From an uncultured Candidatus Binatia bacterium (GTDB lineage: Bacteria; Desulfobacterota; Binatia; UBA9968; JAJDTQ01): DNA of 64,000 nt. The stretch is from NCBI GenBank assembly GCA_958295985.1, contig OY282432.1, positions 248,001-312,000 of the forward strand, given 5' to 3'. This document shows positions 59,724 through 64,000 of this stretch, piece by piece. The notes under the pieces are model-generated. The model was not told where the DNA came from. It ran no database searches and saw only the letters and a list, made by a program, of their open reading frames with translations. Positions within the stretch are counted from its first letter, which is position 1. The number at the start of each line of letters is the position of its first letter. The translations under genes were made by a program, and so were the position numbers.

Positions 59724-62087
59724 TCATGCGGCGTAGAGCAGACGTTGGAGGTCGCTGACCGCGCTACGAAGCTGCCGGCTGCCGCCGAAGCGATCGGCGA
59801 TTTCGATCACGTTGCCCCAGCCGCTGAACGGCGACACTTCGAGGATATCGGGCAGCTTGAACTGAGCGCTGCCGTGCTCGGCGTATTTTTCGAGCAGGGC
59901 GTCCAGCACCTCGCGCGCCTGCGGACCGAAGGTGTCGAAGAAATCCCTTTGCTCGCGCCGCAGCCGGTCGGCCCGCTCCCGGCGCGTGCGCAGCGGCGCG
60001 TTGTAGGCCAGATGGCACAGGAGATCGAAGGGGTCGGCTTCCGGCTTACCGACAGCCTCGGCCAAGGTTTCCAGGATGATCCCCCTCTGCTCCAGATCCT
60101 CGACGACCTGCGCCCGACGGTCGGAATCGAGCCAGTCCCTGCGCAACTCGAAGGCTTTGGGATAGAGCGTTCGAACCCTGTCACCCGTGTAGTCGGTCAA
60201 CTGACGGGTCGATAGCCGTTTCCCGTCGGGGTCCAACTCATAGACCAAGTGCCGGAGAACCTCGACCATACCGCCGTCCACGTAGAACTTGTGCGGCTCT
60301 GCATCCGGCGGCTCGTGGATCTCCGGGGTATCGTCGGGATCGCCCACCGGGAACACGACCTCGGGCACCTCATGGTCCTCGATCACCTCGCCCTCGGCAT
60401 CGACGACCGCCTCCTGCCCGCCCATGGGCTCGCCGTCGAAGGCCGGGTCGGCGAACTTCTCGGTGGCGCTGCCGGTGTAGTCGATGATGTTGAAGGCCAG
60501 CTTGCCGTAGTCGGGGCGCAACCGTGTGCCGCGCCCGATGATCTGCTTGAACTCGGGCATGGAGCCCACGACACGGGAGAGGACGACGTTCTTGCAGGTC
60601 GGCGCGTCAACGCCTGTGGTGAGCAGGTGCGAGGTTGTCAGGATGACCGGCGTCCGGGTCTCGACGTCCTGGAACCGGGCGCGGTGTGCGCTACCGACGT
60701 CGCCCTCGTCCGCGGTCACCCGGCAGACATAGTCCGGGTGCTGCTTCACCAAGTCGGTGTTGAGGGAAACGAGCGCCTGGCGCATCTCCGAGGCGTGCTC
60801 CTGGTCAACACAGAACACGATCGTCTTGGCGAATCGGTCGGTCTTCTGGAGGAAGCCGGTGAGATGACGGGCGATGGCTCGGGTTCGGGCGCGGAGGGCA
60901 ACGACGCGCTCGAAGTCCCTGGTGCCGTACAGGGCGTCCGGAACCTCTCGTCCGTAGCGGTCGAGCTCGCGCTTCGTCGGACGCCAGCCCGCGGCGTCGT
61001 AGTCGGTGATGACCCGGTGGACACGGTAGGGAGCAAGGAAACCGTCGGCGATCCCCTGGGCGAGACTGTATTCGTAGAGTGGGCCGCCGAAGTAGGCGTA
61101 GGAGTCGGCGTTGTCCTGCCGGCGCGGCGTGGCCGTCATACCAAGCTGATGGGCCGGCTCGAACCATTCCAGTATCTCCCGCCAATTACTGTCATCGCGC
61201 GCACTGCCGCGGTGACATTCGTCCACAACCACGAGATCGAAGAAGTCTCTCGGATAGTCGCGGTACAGCCCCGGGCGGTTCTCGTCACGGGCGATGGCCT
61301 GGTAAATGGCAAAGTACATGTCCCGGCTCTTGACCGCCACGCCGCCGCTGATCTTCTGCCGTGCGTCGCCGAACGGGCGGAAGTCCTTGGCCATGGGATC
61401 ATCCACCAGGACGTTGCGGTCGGCCAGGAACAGGATCTTCGGCTTACGCCCCCCGCCTCTGGCATTCCAGCCGGCCGTCCACAGCTTCCAGCAAATCTGG
61501 AAAGCCACCGCGGTCTTGCCCGCGCCGGTACACAGGGTCAGGAGAACACGCCGGCGTCCCTGCAGAACAGCCTGCACGGCACGGTTGATCGACAGTTCCT
61601 GATAGTAACGGAGGGGCCGAGTCCGGTCGGGATGGTTCGGCGTGAGCAGGGTGTCGGCCACGCGGTCATCCGTGATGGCTTCCGCCTCTCGCAGGCGGCA
61701 CCACAGTTCCTCGGGCTTTGGAAACTCGGCGATGTTGCGTTCGACGCCGGTCGTATAGTCGAACTCGATGATCTCGGCCCCGTTGGTTGCGTAGGCGAAC
61801 TTTAGACCCAGGGTTTCGGCATAGTCCTTGGCCTGCTGGAGTCCGTCGCTAGCCCCTCTGTAGTGGGCCTTGGCCTCGACCACCGCAATCGGGAAATCGG
61901 GGCGGTAGCGCAAGAGGTAGTCGGCGCGCTTCTGCCTGCCGCGCCGGGCCTCGCCGCGGACGAAGATCACTCGTCCGTCCGTGAACGTCTGCTGCTCGTT
62001 GATGGCATGGGGAGGGTCGTCCCATCCAGCCCCCTGCAACTTGGGGACGACGAACCTGCGGCAGGTATCGGCTTCGGTCAGCGCCAC
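59724..62087 (-). CDS. hsdR: Type I restriction endonuclease subunit (EcoEI-like)
   Basis: This 787-residue HsdR has an N-terminal nuclease domain (YLLRYRPDFPIAVVEAKAHY, the PD..EAK site). A translocase motor follows with Walker A TLCTGAGKTAVAFQICW, DEAD-like VVVDECHRGSARDD, motif III GMTATPRR and motif VI QIIGRGTRLRPD. A C-terminal helical EcoEI_R_C region contacts the methylase. It is the promoter-proximal gene of the operon and lies 20 bases after the ferredoxin-like gene, both on the minus strand. Confidence 0.95.
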   Translation of the reverse strand: MALTEADTCRRFVVPKLQGAGWDDPPHAINEQQTFTDGRVIFVRGEARRGRQKRADYLLRYRPDFPIAVVEAKAHYRGASDGLQQAKDYAETLGLKFAYATNGAEIIEFDYTTGVERNIAEFPKPEELWCRLREAEAITDDRVADTLLTPNHPDRTRPLRYYQELSINRAVQAVLQGRRRVLLTLCTGAGKTAVAFQICWKLWTAGWNARGGGRKPKILFLADRNVLVDDPMAKDFRPFGDARQKISGGVAVKSRDMYFAIYQAIARDENRPGLYRDYPRDFFDLVVVDECHRGSARDDSNWREILEWFEPAHQLGMTATPRRQDNADSYAYFGGPLYEYSLAQGIADGFLAPYRVHRVITDYDAAGWRPTKRELDRYGREVPDALYGTRDFERVVALRARTRAIARHLTGFLQKTDRFAKTIVFCVDQEHASEMRQALVSLNTDLVKQHPDYVCRVTADEGDVGSAHRARFQDVETRTPVILTTSHLLTTGVDAPTCKNVVLSRVVGSMPEFKQIIGRGTRLRPDYGKLAFNIIDYTGSATEKFADPAFDGEPMGGQEAVVDAEGEVIEDHEVPEVVFPVGDPDDTPEIHEPPDAEPHKFYVDGGMVEVLRHLVYELDPDGKRLSTRQLTDYTGDRVRTLYPKAFELRRDWLDSDRRAQVVEDLEQRGIILETLAEAVGKPEADPFDLLCHLAYNAPLRTRRERADRLRREQRDFFDTFGPQAREVLDALLEKYAEHGSAQFKLPDILEVSPFSGWGNVIEIADRFGGSRQLRSAVSDLQRLLYAA

Positions 62088-62107
62088 GAGAGCCTCGATG
62101 CCGTCGC

Positions 62108-62656
62108 CTACAGGCCCTCCATCTGGCGGTCCTCGAGCTCCTGCTTGCCCTTGTCGTCGATGAAGTGAACGCCCTCGTCGGACGAGATCAGTTCCGGGTC
62201 ATAGAACAGCTTCGACACCTCGAGCCCGTCCTCGTACTCCACCATCCGGATGGCGTCCCAGGGGCAGATCTTCTTGTCCAGGCGATCCTCGGAGTCGGTG
62301 CCGATGAGCTGGAGTTCGCTCTTCTTGGGCTCCTGCTCCTTTTCCAGGGGCTTCTTCCGGTTGTCGTAGAAACGGTTGCCGTACTCGAAGAAGATCTCTC
62401 CGGTAGTCTTGTGCTCGTGGACCTTGGTCAGGTCGTCGCTGTAGCACATCTGACAGCCGATGCATTTCTCGTTGTCCACCCACACCCTGTAGGGCTTGAG
62501 GCCGCCTCCGGGCACTTCCTCGTAGAGCAGGTTGATGCAGTCGTCGACCGGACAGTGCACCTCGCACACGGGGGACCCGGCGCAACTCGTGCAGTTCTCG
62601 TTCATCACGGCCAAAAGCGCCGTGCCCTTTCGCTTCTTCGCAACTTCAGCGGCCAT
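62108..62656 (-). CDS. Ferredoxin-like 4Fe-4S protein with split second cluster motif
   Basis: This 182-residue protein shows CTSCAGSPVCEVHCPVDDC for one cluster and CIGCQMCYSDD for the start of a second. The fourth Cys of the second cluster probably comes from KKICPWDAI about 60 residues later, after a basic insertion (NRKKPLEKEQEPKKSELQ). It is likely a soluble electron carrier. It is transcribed with a TPR protein and a small membrane peptide, which suggests a membrane redox or assembly unit. Partner enzymes lie outside or are unknown. Confidence 0.82.
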   Translation of the reverse strand: MAAEVAKKRKGTALLAVMNENCTSCAGSPVCEVHCPVDDCINLLYEEVPGGGLKPYRVWVDNEKCIGCQMCYSDDLTKVHEHKTTGEIFFEYGNRFYDNRKKPLEKEQEPKKSELQLIGTDSEDRLDKKICPWDAIRMVEYEDGLEVSKLFYDPELISSDEGVHFIDDKGKQELEDRQMEGL

Positions 62657-62695
62657 CGAGAGTCACCCTTGCCTTCCTGTGAAAATCCCCCATTG

Positions 62696-63580
62696 TCATC
62701 CTCCGGGGTGGCGCGTGCGCGCCCATGAGCGTTTGTACCGGAAATAGAAGAACAGTCCCAAAGCCAGCAACAGGAACACCCAATAGTAGCGTATCAGACC
62801 GACCCTGGCCCATTCGAGCCAATAGATGAAGTTCGGCGAGCGGTGGCCGAGCCGGGCCAGGGCATCCTGGGCGCCCGAATAATCGCGCAACTCCCTCCGT
62901 ACCCTGGCCAGGCCGTGCAACGCCCCGTCGTCCTCGGGATCGACGGCAAGGGACCTCTCGAAATCGTCCCTGGCCGCCTGCCAGTTACCCTGCTCGACGT
63001 AGGTCCAACCGCGGTTGCTGGCAGCCTGGGCAAAACCCGGATCAGCCTCCAGGGCCCGTGAGAAACTTTCGATGGCCTGCTCCAGGTCGCCCGTCCGCTT
63101 GACCGCCACGCCCAAGTTGTTGTGGGCCTCCGCCACTTCGGGCTTGAGCTCGACAACCCTCCGGTACGAAGCGATGGCCGCGGCCACGTCGCCGGTGACC
63201 TCCAGGTCGAGCCAACCCAGGAAGGTCAGCGCCTCGGCGTCGTCCGGAGCCAGGGCCACGGACCGTCTCACGCGCGCCACGGCCGTCTCCGTATCCCCTC
63301 CCTTGAACGCGGCCATGCCGAGCACCAGATGGAGTTGGGGCTCCTGCGGATATTCCTCCAGCAGCTTCTCCAACTTTCCCCGGGCGTCCGCCACCCTGCC
63401 CGCGGCCAAGTCCTGCCGGCCCGTCCGCCACAGTTCTTCATCCACCAGGGCGGCTTCTCCGTGGACGGACAGGCCCGAGAGAACAACCGTCGCGAGAACA
63501 ACCGTCAAGGCAGCCAGGGACCGAAGGCCTCGACGCCTACTTCCACATGCGCTCGGGTATTTCGTCCTCCCGGCCCTCAT
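62696..63580 (-). CDS. TPR-repeat protein with signal segment and C-terminal membrane helix
   Basis: This 294-residue protein has a basic N terminus and hydrophobic signal segment (LRSLAALTVVLATVVLSGLS). About five TPR units follow, e.g. PEVAEAHNNLGVAVKRTGDL and PGFAQAASNRGWTYVEQGNW, then a C-terminal membrane helix (YYWVFLLLALGLFFYF) with a basic end. TPR domains hold protein partners. The ATG at 63580 overlaps the end of the upstream small gene by 44 bp, so a downstream start is possible. Confidence 0.85.
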   Translation of the reverse strand: MRAGRTKYPSACGSRRRGLRSLAALTVVLATVVLSGLSVHGEAALVDEELWRTGRQDLAAGRVADARGKLEKLLEEYPQEPQLHLVLGMAAFKGGDTETAVARVRRSVALAPDDAEALTFLGWLDLEVTGDVAAAIASYRRVVELKPEVAEAHNNLGVAVKRTGDLEQAIESFSRALEADPGFAQAASNRGWTYVEQGNWQAARDDFERSLAVDPEDDGALHGLARVRRELRDYSGAQDALARLGHRSPNFIYWLEWARVGLIRYYWVFLLLALGLFFYFRYKRSWARTRHPGG

Positions 63581-63722
63581 CGGTCAGCCTGTCGTTCCTC
63601 AGAGCTTGCCGCAGGCCGACCCAGGTAAAGAACAGGACGAGGATCAGCATGCCCACGATGGGAATGTTGTCGGGTTTGGAGACGATCTCCATGAAATAGT
63701 ACAAGCCGGACTCTTCTACCAT
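63537..63722 (-). CDS. Small single-span membrane protein
   Basis: This 61-residue protein begins MVEESGLYYFMEIVSKPDN and has one helix (IPIVGMLILVLFFTWVGL) and a charged C-terminal half (RQALRNDRLTDEGREDEI). It heads an operon with the TPR and ferredoxin genes, behind a good minus-strand promoter. Such small subunits often anchor respiratory or cytochrome complexes; no family is assigned. Confidence 0.7.
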   Translation of the reverse strand: MVEESGLYYFMEIVSKPDNIPIVGMLILVLFFTWVGLRQALRNDRLTDEGREDEIPERMWK

Positions 63723-63757
63723 ACGAACTCGACCACCTTTGTTGAATTGCGAGTAAA

Positions 63758-63784
63758 ATTATTGCAAAATCACAGGCTTGTCAA
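63758..63784 (-). promoter_or_regulatory. Promoter of the small-membrane-protein/TPR/ferredoxin operon
   Basis: Read on the minus strand, TTGACA (63784-63779) is followed after 15 bases by AATAAT (63763-63758). It lies 36 bases before the ATG at 63722. The spacer is two bases shorter than ideal. Confidence 0.6.
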
Positions 63785-63848
63785 CGTCCCGGGCCGCCTT
63801 GCCCGCGACGTCCCGGTCGGCCTTGTCAGCGGGCGTCGAAACGAAGTC

Positions 63849-64000
63849 ATGCGAGCACTCGGCATCATCATCCTGGCCGCCGGCCGGGGCAGACGAATGA
63901 GGTCGTCCACCCCGAAGGCGCTGCACCTCCTGGGCGGCAAACCGCTACTGTCCTATCCGCTGCGGGCCGGCGCGGGGCTTGGGCCGGAAAAGGTATTCGT
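63849..64000 (+). CDS. glmU: Bifunctional GlmU N-terminus (UDP-GlcNAc pyrophosphorylase), cut by window end
   Basis: From ATG 63849 the frame reads MRALGIIILAAGRGRRMRSS and TPKALHLLGGKPLLSYPLRA. The LAAGxGxRMxSxxPKxLH signature is that of the nucleotidyltransferase domain of GlmU, which makes UDP-N-acetylglucosamine for the cell wall. Only 50 codons lie in the window, so the acetyltransferase half cannot be checked; another sugar nucleotidyltransferase is possible. Confidence 0.82.
   Translation, partial: MRALGIIILAAGRGRRMRSSTPKALHLLGGKPLLSYPLRAGAGLGPEKVF

Overview
This is 64 kb of high-GC chromosome from an uncultured-looking bacterium. The gene set and several gene orders suggest a deltaproteobacterium-like lineage: thrS-infC-rpmI-rplT-pheS-pheT-ihfA-merR followed by tRNA-Pro and pcm-nlpD, guaB-guaA-dnaE, and a ferredoxin/TPR cluster next to glmU. 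Desulfobacterota, Binatota and Tectomicrobia are candidates. The sequence alone does not decide, and no rRNA is present.

Left part (1-29.6 kb): a biotinyl-domain protein cut by the window edge, Tat translocase genes, a histone-deacetylase-like hydrolase, fabF-fabH and an EamA exporter. From about 5.9 to 16.2 kb there is a set of nitrogen/pyrimidine-flavoured genes: two DUF1989 (urea-carboxylase-associated) paralogues, a PyrE-type phosphoribosyltransferase, an N-carbamoyl-amino-acid hydrolase-like M20 enzyme overlapping a PyrR gene, and an ABC importer of the NitT/TauT type. The importer has two permeases, one ATPase, two tandem binding proteins and the scar of a third. An M20 peptidase completes the set. 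Next come a lone PaaA/PaaC-like di-iron protein with a 64-residue partner and etfBA, then comM, guaBA, dnaE and hflX.

Middle part (29.7-36.5 kb): two neighbouring insertion-sequence wrecks, each interrupted by another element. An IS256-family element is split by an ISKra4-family element. An ISNCY-like element is split by an intact IS3-family element whose inverted repeats and 4-bp target duplication can be read exactly. Two small lower-GC genes of unknown function follow, the second encoding three 11-residue tandem repeats.

Right-centre (36.5-51.9 kb): tRNA-Val(GAC), the translation cluster (infC appears to start at ATA), ihfA, a MerR-like regulator, tRNA-Pro(GGG), pcm-nlpD, apt, thiC, ubiD, cutA, and hisI overlapping hisG.

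Defence island (51.9-62.1 kb): an AAA/DUF4143 ATPase behind a strong dyad, a short operon (28-residue peptide, small Cas2/SinR-like protein, Mrr-like PD-(D/E)XK nuclease), then a minus-strand type I restriction-modification operon hsdR-hsdM-hsdS ending in an AlbA_2 (Schlafen-type) protein. The window closes with a redox/TPR/membrane-peptide operon and the start of glmU.
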